From Moraxella cuniculi DSM 21768 (GTDB lineage Bacteria > Pseudomonadota > Gammaproteobacteria > Pseudomonadales > Moraxellaceae): a DNA stretch of 36,520 nucleotides. Below, in pieces: positions 26,049-35,257 of the stretch. The first letter of the stretch is position 1, and every line of letters starts with the position of its first letter. A program made the translations under genes and the position numbers. Location of the stretch: contig NZ_FTNU01000020.1 in NCBI RefSeq assembly GCF_900156515.1, forward strand, positions 1-36,520, in the 5' to 3' direction. The notes beneath the pieces are model-generated. The model was not told the DNA's origin, searched no databases, and saw nothing but the letters and a program-made list of their open reading frames with translations.

Positions 26049-26058
26049 GCTGAGTGGA

Positions 26059-27657
26059 TTATGAGCGATTGCCAAAATCAACCTTAGAATCAACCACCAG
26101 TGCATCAGGATCGCCAGCGATACGCTCACGCTTGACAAATAAGAAAAATGCAATCGTTGTGAGAATGGCAAGACCAATGCCGATATATACTGACAGCTGA
26201 TAATCCAGACCGAAGCCGATTTGATTATAGGCTAAGAAAGTATAGCAAGCGGCACTCATGATGATGGCAGGCAAGGTACAAATCCAGTGGAATTTGCGAT
26301 AGCGATACAGATAGCCCGCTGCCGTCCACAACATGACCATGGCAACCGTCTGATTTGCCCAGCTAAAATAACGCCACAGAATCTGAAAATCAACCTTTGA
26401 GACAATAAAGCCGATGACAAACAAAGGAATGGCAATCCAGAGGCGTTTTAATAAAGTGCGTTGTTCTAAGTTGAAAAATTCGGCAATAATCAACCGAGCG
26501 GCACGAAACGCTGTGTCCCCTGAGGTGATGGGCAGTACAACCACGCCAAGCACGGCAAACACACCACCAATTGCACCAAGAAAATAAATGGAGCTGTCGT
26601 ATACCACTTTGGACGGCGAGCCTGCGGCGATGGCATCTTGTAGTGTTGTCAGGTCGGGATAAAATGACATGCCCACTGCACACCAAATCAAAGCAATGAT
26701 GCCCTCGGCAATCATGGCACCATAAAAGATAAATCGACCTTCGGATTCATTCATGGCACAGCGAGCCATTAGTGGTGTTTGGGTTGCATGAAAGCCTGAC
26801 AATGCACCGCAGGTGATGGTTAATAATAGCAGTGGCCAAATTGGCAAATCACCTTTTGGTTGTAAATTGCTGAAAAATTTATCAACCGACAAGCCATCAA
26901 TAGAGCCAAAAAAGCTGACCGAGCCTGTGCCTAGATGATTGCTTACCAAGCCATACATCATGCCAATTGACATAAATAGCAGCAACGCACCAAACACAGG
27001 ATAGATGCGGCCGATGATTTTGTCAATTGGCAATAAGGTGGCAACGATATAATAAATAAAGATAATCGCCGTCCATGCCAAAAGTATTGTTTCTTTGGTC
27101 ATGCCCAGTGCAGTTGCGGCTGTGTTGCTTGCAGCTGTGCCAACGGCTTCGGCATTATCAACCGAGATACCGCCACCATTACCAAAAATATCCATCGTGA
27201 TGGTACTCATCAATTGTGCTGGACTTGCCACAAAAACCACACCAACCAAGACAAGCAATACAACCGCCAGAATATTAATAAAGGTTTTAATCGGAGTGCC
27301 TAGATATTTGCCAGTCAGATAGGGCATAGAGGCACCGCCATTACGCACCGAGAGCATACCGCACATGTAGTCATGCACTGCTCCTGCAAAAATACAACCA
27401 AGCACAATCCAAAGCATCGCAACAGGTCCGTACAAAGCCCCCAGAATCGGGCCAAAAATCGGGCCTGTGCCAGCGATATTGAGTAGCTGAATTAGCCAGA
27501 TTTTGGTTTTTGACATGGGTACATAGTCCACGCCATCTGCCATCGTGTAGGCAGGGGTGTGTTTGTTTGGGTTGATGACAAAGATTTTTTCGACAATTTT
27601 GCCATAAATAAAATAACCCAACAACAAAACAGCAATACAAAAGAAAAACCACAGCAT
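26059..27657 (-). CDS. cstA: CstA-family carbon starvation/pyruvate-type transporter
   Basis: This ~532-aa polytopic protein has ~14 membrane segments. Family blocks are DGVDYVPMSKTKIWLIQLLNIAGTGPIFGPILGALYGP, GAVHDYMCGMLSVRNGG, GALSGFHATQTPLMARCAMNESEGR, and the ITSGDTAFRAARLIIAE segment. Members import peptides or pyruvate during nutrient limitation. It is shorter than E. coli CstA (~700 aa) because the C-terminal part is reduced, as in other compact family members. ATG 27657 is chosen over TTG 27672; TTGGGA lies ~11 bases before it. The gene is alone on its transcript. Confidence 0.88.
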   Translation of the reverse strand: MLWFFFCIAVLLLGYFIYGKIVEKIFVINPNKHTPAYTMADGVDYVPMSKTKIWLIQLLNIAGTGPIFGPILGALYGPVAMLWIVLGCIFAGAVHDYMCGMLSVRNGGASMPYLTGKYLGTPIKTFINILAVVLLVLVGVVFVASPAQLMSTITMDIFGNGGGISVDNAEAVGTAASNTAATALGMTKETILLAWTAIIFIYYIVATLLPIDKIIGRIYPVFGALLLFMSIGMMYGLVSNHLGTGSVSFFGSIDGLSVDKFFSNLQPKGDLPIWPLLLLTITCGALSGFHATQTPLMARCAMNESEGRFIFYGAMIAEGIIALIWCAVGMSFYPDLTTLQDAIAAGSPSKVVYDSSIYFLGAIGGVFAVLGVVVLPITSGDTAFRAARLIIAEFFNLEQRTLLKRLWIAIPLFVIGFIVSKVDFQILWRYFSWANQTVAMVMLWTAAGYLYRYRKFHWICTLPAIIMSAACYTFLAYNQIGFGLDYQLSVYIGIGLAILTTIAFFLFVKRERIAGDPDALVVDSKVDFGNRS

Positions 27658-27706
27658 AGCATTTATTCCCAAGTAAGTGATGATGGTTTTGCAGTTTAGA
27701 TAACAT

Positions 27707-27745
27707 AAAGCTGTTCATCGCCCAGCATGAGCAATGAACAGCTTT
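27707..27745 (-). terminator. Hairpin downstream of gcvP
   Basis: A 12-bp stem AAAGCTGTTCAT (27707-27718) pairs with 27734-27745 around a 15-base loop. On the minus strand it is followed by ATGTTATC rather than a T-run beyond TTT, so termination is likely but imperfect. It separates gcvP from cstA. Confidence 0.6.
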
Positions 27746-27765
27746 GGGGTCAAAATGATATTGAC

Positions 27766-30621
27766 TTATTCATAATTGTCAATGCTAGGGCAAGAGCAAA
27801 TCAAGTGCTTATCACCATAAACATCGTCCACACGACCGACCGATGGCCAGAATTTATGAGCCTTAATGTATTCAAGTGGGAAGGCGGCAGTTTCACGGCT
27901 ATACGGTTTATCCCAATCACCAGTGATGACAGCTTGGGTATGCGGTGCATTCACCAGAGGGTTGTTGTCCGCTGTCCAACCATCAGTGCCTGCTTTGACC
28001 TTGAGAGCTTCTTGCTTGATTTGCTTAAGTGCGGCAATAAAGCGATCAAGTTCAGCTTTGCTTTCGGATTCGGTCGGCTCAATCATCAAAGTGCCTGCCA
28101 CAGGGAAGCTCATGGTAGGAGCGTGGAAACCATAATCCATCAGACGCTTGGCGATATCGGTCTCGGTGATACCTGTGTCTGCTTTTAGTGGGCGAATGTC
28201 AATGATGCACTCATGGGCAACACGGCCATTTTTGCCTGTATATAGCACAGGGTAGTCATCGCTAAGCTGACTTGCGACATAGTTGGCATTGAGCAGAGCT
28301 CGTTTGGTTGCTGCCAGCAGACCATCACGGCCCATCATGGTGATATACATCCATGAGATTGGCAAAATGCTTGCCGAACCATAAGGGGCTGCCGATACCG
28401 CAGATTGACCTTCGATGGCGTTATGCACAGGACTAACACAGTGGCTTGCGATGAATGGGGCAAGGTGTTTTTTTAGTCCAATTGGGCCCATGCCGGGGCC
28501 ACCACCACCGTGCGGAATGCAGAAAGTCTTGTGCAAATTCATGTGCAGAACATCAGCACCAACATCGGCAGGCTGCATGAGGGCAACTTGGGCGTTCATG
28601 TTTGCACCGTCCATATAAACCTGACCGCCGTGAGTATGAATCAAATCACAAATATCTCGGATACCCTCTTCAAATACGCCGTGCGTAGATGGGTAGGTAA
28701 TCATCAATGCACCAAGTTTGTCGCTGTGTGTTTCGCATTTGGCTTTTAAATCGTCCAAATCAACATTGCCAAATTCATCAGTAGCAACCACCACCACTTG
28801 CATACCCATCATTTGGGCAGTGGCTGGGTTGGTGCCATGTGCCGAACGAGGAATCAGGCAGACGGTGCGATCGGCTTGACCGAGGCTTTCGTGATAGCGG
28901 CGGATTGCCAACAGACCTGCATACTCACCAGAAGCACCAGAGTTTGGCTGCATACTGATTTCATCAAAACCTGTGATGGCTTTTAGCTGTTCTTGTAGCC
29001 CGTCAATCATTTCAATGTAACCTGCCACTTCATCTCGTGGGGCGAATGGGTGTACATTGGCAAATTCATTCCAAGTAATTGGCAGCATTTCGCTGGTTGC
29101 GTTTAATTTCATGGTGCAAGAACCCAGTGAAATCATCGAACGGTTCATCGCCAAATCTTTGTCTTCTAGAGATTTTAGATAACGCAACATTTGATGTTCG
29201 GTGTGGTGACTGTTAAACACAGGGTGGGTCAAAATGTCGTCAGTACGCACTTGTGAGCCAAGCACTGATTTAACCTCGGTCAAGCTGCCAGTTACGCCAA
29301 AGAAACCACAAAGGGCATTAAATTCCTCTTCGTCAGTCAGCTCGTTAAATGCCACCGAGATTTGTGTAGGGCTGACACGCCATAGGCTATAACCTGCCGC
29401 TTTGGCAGTTTGCATGATTTGATTGGCGACTGATTCGTCCTTGGTATCAACCAAGACAGTGTCAAAAAACACCCCATGGACAACGGTAAATTTTTGCTTA
29501 ACCGCTTCAGCAAAAGCAACCGCCAAAGCATGAATGCGTGTGGCAATGCGTTTTAGACCCACTGGACCATGATAGACGGCGTACATACCAGCTAAGTTGG
29601 CAAGTAGTACTTGAGAGGTACAGATGTTTGAGTTGGCTTTTTCGCGGCGAATGTGCTGCTCACGGGTTTGTAGTGCCATGCGTAGGGCGGTGTTGCCTTG
29701 TGCGTCCTTACTTACGCCAATAATGCGTCCAGGGGCGGAGCGTTTGTCTTTGTCTTTAAAGGCAAAATAAGCCGCGTGCGGACCGCCAAAGCCCATTGGA
29801 ATACCAAAGCGTTGAGTGCTACCCAGTGCGATATCAGCACCCATCTGAGCAGGGGATTTGAGCAAAACGAGGCTTAGGATATCGCTTGCCACGATGGCAT
29901 AAGCACCTTTTTCTTTAACTGCTGTGATAATATCGGTCAAATCAATAACATCGCCATCTTTGCCGACATATTGGAAAAACGCCCCAAAAAATTCACCATT
30001 TTTGGCAACTTCAAAATCGCCCACCACCACATCAAAGCCAAAATATTTGGCACGAGTTTTAATCACATCAAGCGTTTGTGGATAGGTGCGGTTGTCCACA
30101 AAAAAGGCATTGGATTTGGATTTGCTGACGCGTTTTGCCATCGCCATTGCTTCGGCGGCAGCTGTGGCTTCATCAAGCAAACTTGCCCCTGCCAAATCAA
30201 GACCAGTCAAGTCAATGCACACTTGTTGGAAGTTTAATAAGGCTTCCAAACGCCCTTGGGCAATCTCCGCTTGATAAGGCGTATAGGCGGTGTACCAGCC
30301 GGGGTTTTCTAGCACATTACGCTGAATCACCGCAGGCAGGCGAGTGGGAGCGTAGCCTTGACCGATGTAGCTTTTTGAGACGGTGATTTTATCCGCCATT
30401 TTGCGAAGTTTGGCTAGGGCGTTATGCTCGCTCATCGCAAGGGGCAAATCTAGGGCTTTGCCCAAACGCACCGACTGTGGCACAACGCTGTCCACAAATT
30501 CGTCTAGGGTTTTTGCCCCCACCGCAGTAAGTAGGGCTTGTTGTTCGCTTGCGTCCTTGCCAAGATGGCGATGAACGAACGCATTTTCGTAAAATAAATC
30601 GGAAAAGGTGTTAAATGTCAT
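27766..30621 (-). CDS. gcvP: Glycine dehydrogenase (decarboxylating), P-protein
   Basis: This 951-aa homodimeric P-protein decarboxylates glycine and passes the aminomethyl group to lipoyl-GcvH. The PLP lysine is Lys698 in [21 protein letters not shown]. Other family blocks are FVHRHLG at the start, [49 protein letters not shown], and [19 protein letters not shown] in the second half. Full length matches the single-chain type (950-960 aa). AAGGATAAATT precedes the ATG. It lies 30 bases behind an unknown ORF and not directly behind gcvH, from which a terminator separates it. Confidence 0.97.
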   Translation of the reverse strand: MTFNTFSDLFYENAFVHRHLGKDASEQQALLTAVGAKTLDEFVDSVVPQSVRLGKALDLPLAMSEHNALAKLRKMADKITVSKSYIGQGYAPTRLPAVIQRNVLENPGWYTAYTPYQAEIAQGRLEALLNFQQVCIDLTGLDLAGASLLDEATAAAEAMAMAKRVSKSKSNAFFVDNRTYPQTLDVIKTRAKYFGFDVVVGDFEVAKNGEFFGAFFQYVGKDGDVIDLTDIITAVKEKGAYAIVASDILSLVLLKSPAQMGADIALGSTQRFGIPMGFGGPHAAYFAFKDKDKRSAPGRIIGVSKDAQGNTALRMALQTREQHIRREKANSNICTSQVLLANLAGMYAVYHGPVGLKRIATRIHALAVAFAEAVKQKFTVVHGVFFDTVLVDTKDESVANQIMQTAKAAGYSLWRVSPTQISVAFNELTDEEEFNALCGFFGVTGSLTEVKSVLGSQVRTDDILTHPVFNSHHTEHQMLRYLKSLEDKDLAMNRSMISLGSCTMKLNATSEMLPITWNEFANVHPFAPRDEVAGYIEMIDGLQEQLKAITGFDEISMQPNSGASGEYAGLLAIRRYHESLGQADRTVCLIPRSAHGTNPATAQMMGMQVVVVATDEFGNVDLDDLKAKCETHSDKLGALMITYPSTHGVFEEGIRDICDLIHTHGGQVYMDGANMNAQVALMQPADVGADVLHMNLHKTFCIPHGGGGPGMGPIGLKKHLAPFIASHCVSPVHNAIEGQSAVSAAPYGSASILPISWMYITMMGRDGLLAATKRALLNANYVASQLSDDYPVLYTGKNGRVAHECIIDIRPLKADTGITETDIAKRLMDYGFHAPTMSFPVAGTLMIEPTESESKAELDRFIAALKQIKQEALKVKAGTDGWTADNNPLVNAPHTQAVITGDWDKPYSRETAAFPLEYIKAHKFWPSVGRVDDVYGDKHLICSCPSIDNYE

Positions 30622-30651
30622 AATTTATCCTTATTTAAAAGAACTAAAAAA

Positions 30652-31104
30652 TTAGTAATCAGAATAACTTTGCAATAATTTTACTTCATCAGGCGAATCA
30701 TCCCAAAAAAATTGTGTGTCATTTTTATCAAAAGAGCCTACAATTACCATACCGCAATCATCATCTTTTTCAAAAATATCATAAAAAACCAAATCGCCAT
30801 TTGCATTATAAAAGCTCACCTTTGCTTTTTGCTCTGGTTCAAGCCATTCATTTGTTTGAATTTGTGTTAAAACCAATTCATTGCCAATTCTACGAAAATC
30901 TTTAAAACCATTTTCTGTATATTGACGCATACCAATAATGGTAATATGGTCTGGTGCAAATACAACATCAGCAATGTGTTTTCCGTCCGAACTGTATTCA
31001 GATAATTCATCTTGAATAATGTTGTTCTCTTTATCTAAAACTAAAATGCGACAAGTTACATCGTCCGTATTGCGATAATAAATTTTAACAAAATCATCAG
31101 ACAT
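30652..31104 (-). CDS. Conserved hypothetical protein inserted before gcvP
   Basis: This ~150-aa protein has no signal peptide or membrane segment and is acidic and beta-rich: VKIYYRNTDDVTCRILVLDKENNIIQDELSEYSSDGKHIADVVFAPDHITIIGMRQY in the first half, FYNANGDLVFYDIFEKDDDCGM in the second. I recall similar uncharacterised proteins but no function. The frame extends up to TTG 31200, but MSDDFVKIYY at 31104 is the more natural start; ribosome binding signals are weak in both cases. The gene is AT-rich, unlike gcvP and gcvH, and carries its own operator-like palindrome upstream, so it may be an acquired gene. It is probably co-transcribed with gcvP. Confidence 0.6.
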   Translation of the reverse strand: MSDDFVKIYYRNTDDVTCRILVLDKENNIIQDELSEYSSDGKHIADVVFAPDHITIIGMRQYTENGFKDFRRIGNELVLTQIQTNEWLEPEQKAKVSFYNANGDLVFYDIFEKDDDCGMVIVGSFDKNDTQFFWDDSPDEVKLLQSYSDY

Positions 31105-31171
31105 TTTAATCAACACTTTGGCAGAGCTTGCTTTTATAAGCAATAAGTTGTTTGGTTTTGTTGCTAAAATT

Positions 31172-31200
31172 TTATTTGCCAGGCAAATAACAACTGTCAA
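31172..31200 (-). promoter_or_regulatory. Promoter-embedded palindrome upstream of the unknown ORF and gcvP
   Basis: TTATTTGCC (31172-31180) and GGCAAATAA (31182-31190) are a perfect 9-bp inverted repeat around one base. On the minus strand a consensus -35 TTGACA (31195-31200) stands 4 bases upstream of it, so the dyad covers the spacer region; a TAAAAT follows at a long 20-base spacing. The -35/-10 fit is imperfect. Nothing else is seen in the AT-rich stretch 31201-31385. Confidence 0.45.
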
Positions 31201-31385
31201 TCAAATTCTAAAACAGCCAAACCAAAGACGATTTACCATTATCGCCCAATGCTTGAAAATTTAACAATTGTTTAGTTTTGCCTAAGATAATTTGCACCAT
31301 TAATCTAATTATCATTAAAAGATAGTTAAATTTAATTTAAAATATCATCTTAAAAATACCATTTTAAATTAAACCAAAAATAACC

Positions 31386-31424
31386 AAAACCAAGCGTAAA
31401 TCATCACAACTTACGCTTGGTTTT
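31386..31424 (-). terminator. Strong intrinsic terminator directly after gcvH
   Basis: A 14-bp perfect stem AAAACCAAGCGTAA (31386-31399) pairs with 31411-31424 around an 11-base loop, starting 4 bases after the gcvH stop. On the minus strand it is followed by TTTTGGTTATTTTTGG. It should end the gcvT-lipoprotein-gcvH transcript before gcvP. Confidence 0.85.
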
Positions 31425-31428
31425 TTGT

Positions 31429-31809
31429 TTACAGACTGCTTTGGTACTCTTCAGCACTCATTAGGCTGTCATAGTCGGCAGGATTGGCAGGTTTTACTTT
31501 AAAGAACCATGCTTTGCCGTATGGATCTTCATTGGCAAGTTCTGGGCTGTCCACCAGTTCTTCGTTGATTTCAACGATTTCACCTGCGATTGGAGCATAG
31601 ACATCGCTTGCTGCCTTGACAGATTCTACCACCGCAATTTCTTGGTCGGCTGCAACTTCTGTACCAACTTCTGGCAGTTCAACGAATACCACATCGCCAA
31701 GCAAATCTTGGGCGTGGTCAGTAATGCCAACGGTAATTGTGCCGTCTGCTTCTAGGCGTAACCATTCGTGGCTGGCTACATATTTCAATTCGCTGGGAAT
31801 GTTACTCAT
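31429..31809 (-). CDS. gcvH: Glycine cleavage system H-protein
   Basis: This 126-aa lipoyl carrier shuttles the aminomethyl intermediate between GcvP, GcvT and lipoamide dehydrogenase. The lipoylated lysine is Lys65 in [10 protein letters not shown]. Other family blocks are [40 protein letters not shown] and [15 protein letters not shown]. Length is standard. CGGAG lies 7 bases before the ATG. It follows the small lipoprotein gene by 23 bases. Confidence 0.97.
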   Translation of the reverse strand: MSNIPSELKYVASHEWLRLEADGTITVGITDHAQDLLGDVVFVELPEVGTEVAADQEIAVVESVKAASDVYAPIAGEIVEINEELVDSPELANEDPYGKAWFFKVKPANPADYDSLMSAEEYQSSL

Positions 31810-31832
31810 AAAAAACTCCGTTAGGGTTGGGG

Positions 31833-32402
31833 TTATTGTAAAAGGGATAAGTAAGTGGATTTTGCCTGTGCAGGAATTTGCGTAGGCTGTTTTAATTCGG
31901 TAACTTTGCCATTATTATCAGTAATGGTAATTAAATAAGTTTCGTGAGTTGTGCCTGATTGATATAACCAAGACGCTTGCTCTTTGGTCATATTATAGCT
32001 TTGTGATTGCCCTACCCAAGAAACATTACCCAATCCTTTGCCGTAAAGTTTGGATTGAGCGTCATTAGGTTGTTGCTTTTGCCAATTATTTGACCTTGTT
32101 GAACTTGCACTGTCATCAATAATAAGTGTTTTGCTACCGTCTTTATTTAGTCGTTCAATTTTAACTGAACGCACGCTTTCGGCTGTTTTTAAATCAATAC
32201 TAAAACCGTAGCGATAAGTTGAATTAACGGCACTTTTTGGGGCAATACCTGCAATAATGCCACCTGCTCCGCTAACTACATAATCTTGGGTTTTTTGTCC
32301 GACCGGCACACCCAAAGCAGAATTAACACTATTGCTTAATGTTGAGCAACCTGTTGCCAATAAAATGCTACTTGCCAAAATTGCATAAGTTATTTTTTTC
32401 AT
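31833..32402 (-). CDS. Putative lipoprotein of unknown function between gcvT and gcvH
   Basis: This 189-aa protein has a clear lipoprotein signal: MKK start, hydrophobic stretch and lipobox LATGC with Cys at residue 19, then STLSNSVNS. The mature part is Ser/Asn/Gln-rich and beta-like ([55 protein letters not shown]), suggesting a periplasmic Ig-like or beta-sandwich fold. I do not recognise the family. It has no obvious link to glycine cleavage, yet shares the strand with short gaps on both sides (63 bases after gcvT, 23 before gcvH), so it should be under the riboswitch. AAGGG precedes the ATG. Confidence 0.75.
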   Translation of the reverse strand: MKKITYAILASSILLATGCSTLSNSVNSALGVPVGQKTQDYVVSGAGGIIAGIAPKSAVNSTYRYGFSIDLKTAESVRSVKIERLNKDGSKTLIIDDSASSTRSNNWQKQQPNDAQSKLYGKGLGNVSWVGQSQSYNMTKEQASWLYQSGTTHETYLITITDNNGKVTELKQPTQIPAQAKSTYLSLLQ

Positions 32403-32424
32403 AAATTACCCTTATTAAAATCGT

Positions 32425-32455
32425 CCAAAAGCATTTGCGATAGCAAAACTTTTGG
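32425..32455 (-). other. Intergenic hairpin between gcvT and the lipoprotein gene
   Basis: CCAAAAG (32425-32431) pairs with CTTTTGG (32449-32455), with a possible inner stem TTTGC / GCAAA. There is no T-run on the minus strand. It could be an mRNA processing or stability element. Confidence 0.4.
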
Positions 32456-32465
32456 GTGCTGTTCA

Positions 32466-33566
32466 TCAATCAAACTGCTTTTGACCATTACGCACAAATG
32501 GCAATTTTAGCACTCGCACCTCTACTTCTTTACCACGCATAATCACTTTGGTACGCTCACCTGTAAAATCTACAGGCACACGAGCGATGGCAATGGATTG
32601 ATTGAGGCTTGGAGAGAATACGCCACTTGTGGTAATGCCGCTGCCAGCATCGGTTACAACCTTCATGCCTGCACGCATGACGCCTTTTCCTTCCAGCAAT
32701 AGACCAACTTGTTTAACCGTTACGCCTGCTGATTTTAATGCCATCAGTGCTGATTTACCGACAAAATCACGGTTTTCATCTTTTAAATCCACTGTCCATG
32801 CCATGCCAGCTTCAAGCGGACTGACCTCGTCCGTCATATCGTTGCCGTATAGGTTCATGCCAGCTTCCATTCTTAGAGTGTCTCTCGCCCCAAGTCCGCA
32901 AGGCTTCACACCTGCCTTTGCCAAGGCTTGGAAAAACTCACCAGATTTTTCTGCTGGCAAAATCACCTCCACGCCATCTTCGCCTGTGTAGCCTGTGCGA
33001 GCCACAAACCACCCATCACCGATATCCGCACCAACAAAGGGCTTAAGAGCGTTTACTTTATCCGCCCACTCAGGCTTGACGGTGAGCAGTTTTTCGATGG
33101 CTTTTGGGCCTTGAACGGCAAGCATAGCAACATCATAGCGAGGGGTGAGGATGATACCAAATTCTTGGGCGATTTTAGCAAATTGTGCAGAATCTTTTTC
33201 GCGAGTTGCACCGTTTGAGACGATGCGGTAGGCGGTTTCTTCTTCGTTCATGCGATAGACAATCAAATCGTCCATCACGCCGCCATTGTCATTGAGCATG
33301 GCTGAATATAAAGCCTTACCAACAAAAGTTAGCTTGGCAACATCGTTGGCGATAAGTTTTTGAAAAAAGGCTTTTGCGTTATCGCCTGTAACATCGGTAA
33401 CAAGCATATGCGAAACATCAAACATACCTGCATCGGTACGCACAGCTTCGTGTTCGGCAATTTGTGAGCCATAATTAACAGGCAGCTCCCAGCCGCCAAA
33501 ATCGATTAATTTGCCATCAAAAGCAACATGAGAATCATATAAAGGTGTGCGTTGTGGAGCGGTCAT
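32466..33566 (-). CDS. gcvT: Glycine cleavage system T-protein (aminomethyltransferase)
   Basis: This 366-aa enzyme moves the C1 unit from H-protein to tetrahydrofolate, releasing ammonia. Diagnostic blocks are [48 protein letters not shown] with the catalytic-region histidine, [15 protein letters not shown] with the folate-site Asp, and [15 protein letters not shown] and [25 protein letters not shown] 33566 is chosen over TTG 33608; AAGGAA lies 6-7 bases before it, and the shorter form begins [11 protein letters not shown] like other members. It is the first gene after the tandem glycine riboswitch. Confidence 0.97.
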   Translation of the reverse strand: MTAPQRTPLYDSHVAFDGKLIDFGGWELPVNYGSQIAEHEAVRTDAGMFDVSHMLVTDVTGDNAKAFFQKLIANDVAKLTFVGKALYSAMLNDNGGVMDDLIVYRMNEEETAYRIVSNGATREKDSAQFAKIAQEFGIILTPRYDVAMLAVQGPKAIEKLLTVKPEWADKVNALKPFVGADIGDGWFVARTGYTGEDGVEVILPAEKSGEFFQALAKAGVKPCGLGARDTLRMEAGMNLYGNDMTDEVSPLEAGMAWTVDLKDENRDFVGKSALMALKSAGVTVKQVGLLLEGKGVMRAGMKVVTDAGSGITTSGVFSPSLNQSIAIARVPVDFTGERTKVIMRGKEVEVRVLKLPFVRNGQKQFD

Positions 33567-33610
33567 GGCGATTTCCTTATAAAATTGGGTGATTGATAAA
33601 TACAGCAAAC

Positions 33611-33636
33611 AACTTAGCAGCTTGGTGTGCTAAGTT
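33611..33636 (-). terminator. Hairpin at the 3' end of the glycine riboswitch leader
   Basis: AACTTAGCA (33611-33619) pairs with TGCTAAGTT (33628-33636) around an 8-base loop; the stem extends with GCAAA/TTTGC if one bulge is allowed. It lies just after aptamer 2 and before the gcvT ribosome binding site, with only a short T-rich stretch behind it. It may be the expression platform (terminator or anti-terminator). Confidence 0.5.
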
Positions 33637-33644
33637 TTGCATTT

Positions 33645-33840
33645 AACAGTCCCCATCTGTCCTTTGACCTGAGATTTTCAATCACTTTAGCATCGCTGCG
33701 GTAATTTTCTTCCCTTCGGTGTACAATTGTACTCTCCAGATTGTGCCAAACAAACATTTCAGTCCCATTTACCTGAGCGATTGTAGGGTGTTTACGCCTT
33801 CGGTGGTGCCACTTAATACAGACAGGCACGCTCTCCTGAA
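33645..33840 (-). ncRNA. Tandem glycine riboswitch (two aptamers)
   Basis: Read on the minus strand, aptamer 1 (33840-33762) shows GGAGAGCGTG, then CACCGAAGGCGTAA, then CGCTCAGGTAAATGGGACTG. Aptamer 2 (33740-33647) shows CTGGAGAGTACAA, then GTACACCGAAGGGAAGAAA, then ATCTCAGGTCAAAGGACAG and GGGGACTG. These are the conserved P1/P3 and core elements of the glycine aptamer, in the classical cooperative tandem arrangement. The RNA senses glycine and normally turns on the gcv operon. Its hairpin toward gcvT is listed separately. A 71-codon minus-strand frame over this stretch is not a gene. Confidence 0.93.
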
Positions 33841-33856
33841 TGTTTTACACCGTTCT

Positions 33857-33885
33857 ATTATGAAAAATAATGTGGTATTTTACAA
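33857..33885 (-). promoter_or_regulatory. Sigma70-like promoter of the gcvT leader
   Basis: On the minus strand TTGTAA (33880-33885) and CATAAT (33857-33862) are separated by 17 bases. The predicted start, about 33850, lies right before the first aptamer at 33840. Confidence 0.6.
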
Positions 33886-34128
33886 GTAAAATTTTACACT
33901 TTTTGTAATTTTGCCAGTGATTTGGCATTTTTTTGTCAAAATTTTCAACAAACCATGAAAGAAATTGCATTAATAAGCGTGATAAATCGCACCTAGGTAT
34001 GAAATTTGGCAAAATTAGGTGGATTGCGAAGAGTGGATGGAATTTGTTAAAATAAGTTGATAAATCGCCACGCACAATCAGCTGTAGATTTAATTTTTGT
34101 TATTCCAAATTGTTGTATGAGGAAAATC
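33886..34128. other. AT-rich gap between gcvT leader and ycgL
   Basis: No gene is supported. A near-duplicate of about 18 bases (AATAAGCGTGATAAATCGC at 33972-33990 and AATAAGTTGATAAATCGC at 34051-34068) is repeated with 79-base periodicity. Its meaning is unknown. Confidence 0.35.
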
Positions 34129-34449
34129 ATGCATTGCGATGTTTATAAATTCCCAAAAAATGAAGGCTGGTATGTGTACATTGCCCGTCCCAATTATCCA
34201 AACGATACCGATGCCCTGACTGATTGGTTCGGCGTGCTACCAAGCCAGCTGCGTGCCAAATTGGGCTTGGGAGAATTTGTGATGCACTTGGATTTGGCAA
34301 GCCGAGAAAAGCTGGCACAGGCGGATATCAATCAGGTCATATCAAAACTTGCCGAACAGGGCTATTATGTGCAAGCACCGCCAAGCGATGTACTAACAGC
34401 ACAGGCACTAAATAAAGCAAAAGAGGCTCAAGATAAGCGGTTTGATTAG
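34129..34449 (+). CDS. YcgL-family protein
   Basis: This 106-aa cytoplasmic protein shows the YcgL fold elements: MHCDVYKFPKNEGWYVYIARP, the P-E-L-like LPSQLRAKLGLGEFVMHLDL, and ADINQVISKLAEQGYYVQAPP at the end. E. coli YcgL has the same order, with a poorly understood role. ATG 34129 is chosen because TGAGG lies 7 bases before it; longer frames from 34057 have no ribosome binding site. The gene stands alone, divergent from the gcv leader. Confidence 0.85.
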   Translation: MHCDVYKFPKNEGWYVYIARPNYPNDTDALTDWFGVLPSQLRAKLGLGEFVMHLDLASREKLAQADINQVISKLAEQGYYVQAPPSDVLTAQALNKAKEAQDKRFD

Positions 34450-34569
34450 GCTTGTGTGGCTTAATTTATTTGCTGATATTGTGGTTTTGCTTGGCACAAA
34501 AGTACATTCTGGATATTTTTATTTTTAAAAAATCGTGATAAAATAAATCAAGTTTTATTTTTGGTTGTC

Positions 34570-35073
34570 ATGATGAATTGGCTAAAAGATTTACCACTTG
34601 AACAAATCAGCGAGACGCTGGCTGGTTTTTTTGCTTTTTGGGCTCGTATTACCGATGGCGTACCTGCAGGGCAGTTGCCACTGATTGTTTATGCGGTTTG
34701 TTCAGCATTGGTGTTGGTTTTGTGGCTGCTCGTCATGCGACTGATTCCTCGCCCCTTTAAGGGCATCAGCTGGGTATTTGTTGCAGCGGTGTTATTTGCA
34801 CCTGGTCAGGCTGCGGGCAACACAGGCGAGATTGCACCTGCCATGCTTGGCGTATTTCATGCGATTTTGATGAAGGATTTTTTGGGTGCGTTATCCGCTG
34901 CTGTACCAATCTTTGCGGTATTTGCCGCTCTATTGGTGGTTGGTGCAGTGTGGCAGATGGCACGCTCGGTCATAGCTGCCAATGCCGAAAAACAGCAACA
35001 AACTCTCCAAATCCAAGAGCAGCGTCGTCAATATCTACAAGCCCAAAATCAGCACAGCAACGAAGCTGAGTGA
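34570..35073 (+). CDS. Small membrane protein of unknown function
   Basis: This ~167-aa protein has about three membrane segments: LPLIVYAVCSALVLVLWLLVM; GISWVFVAAVLFAPGQAAG (weaker); and AAVPIFAVFAALLVVGAVW. A C-terminal Gln-rich coiled-coil tail (NAEKQQQTLQIQEQRRQYLQAQNQ) probably lies in the cytoplasm. No family is recognised. The ATG at 34570 (or 34573) is preferred to TTG 34561; ribosome binding site is weak. It precedes the ribosomal protein operon by ~184 bases, with that operon's own promoter between. Confidence 0.6.
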   Translation: MMNWLKDLPLEQISETLAGFFAFWARITDGVPAGQLPLIVYAVCSALVLVLWLLVMRLIPRPFKGISWVFVAAVLFAPGQAAGNTGEIAPAMLGVFHAILMKDFLGALSAAVPIFAVFAALLVVGAVWQMARSVIAANAEKQQQTLQIQEQRRQYLQAQNQHSNEAE

Positions 35074-35120
35074 TATCGTAGTACAAGTGGCAGCGTCGCA
35101 AAACAAGTTTTAACCAAGGC

Positions 35121-35149
35121 TTGCCTTTGGGCAAAAAACACTGTATAAT
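35121..35149 (+). promoter_or_regulatory. Sigma70 promoter of the rpsF-rpsR-rplI operon
   Basis: TTGCCT (35121-35126) and TATAAT (35144-35149) are spaced by 17 bases. The leader to rpsF is about 100 bases. It contains CCGTAGGGAG close to the start, with CCG and GGA elements that could form an S6:S18-type autoregulatory site; I could not fold this securely. Confidence 0.75.
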
Positions 35150-35257
35150 ATCAGCTTTGTTAAATGAGTTGTGCTTGGCATAACTTACTTTTCAATCTCC
35201 TTGCCATTGTCAGACAATAAGTTTGCTGATGGCTGTTTTAATCCGTAGGGAGTCCTT

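Noticed and set aside
33614-33829. 71-codon minus ORF upstream of gcvT
   Set aside because: It coincides exactly with the tandem glycine riboswitch, whose conserved RNA motifs explain the sequence.
33845-34075. 76-codon minus ORF upstream of the riboswitch
   Set aside because: AT-rich, covers the gcvT promoter, no ribosome binding site.
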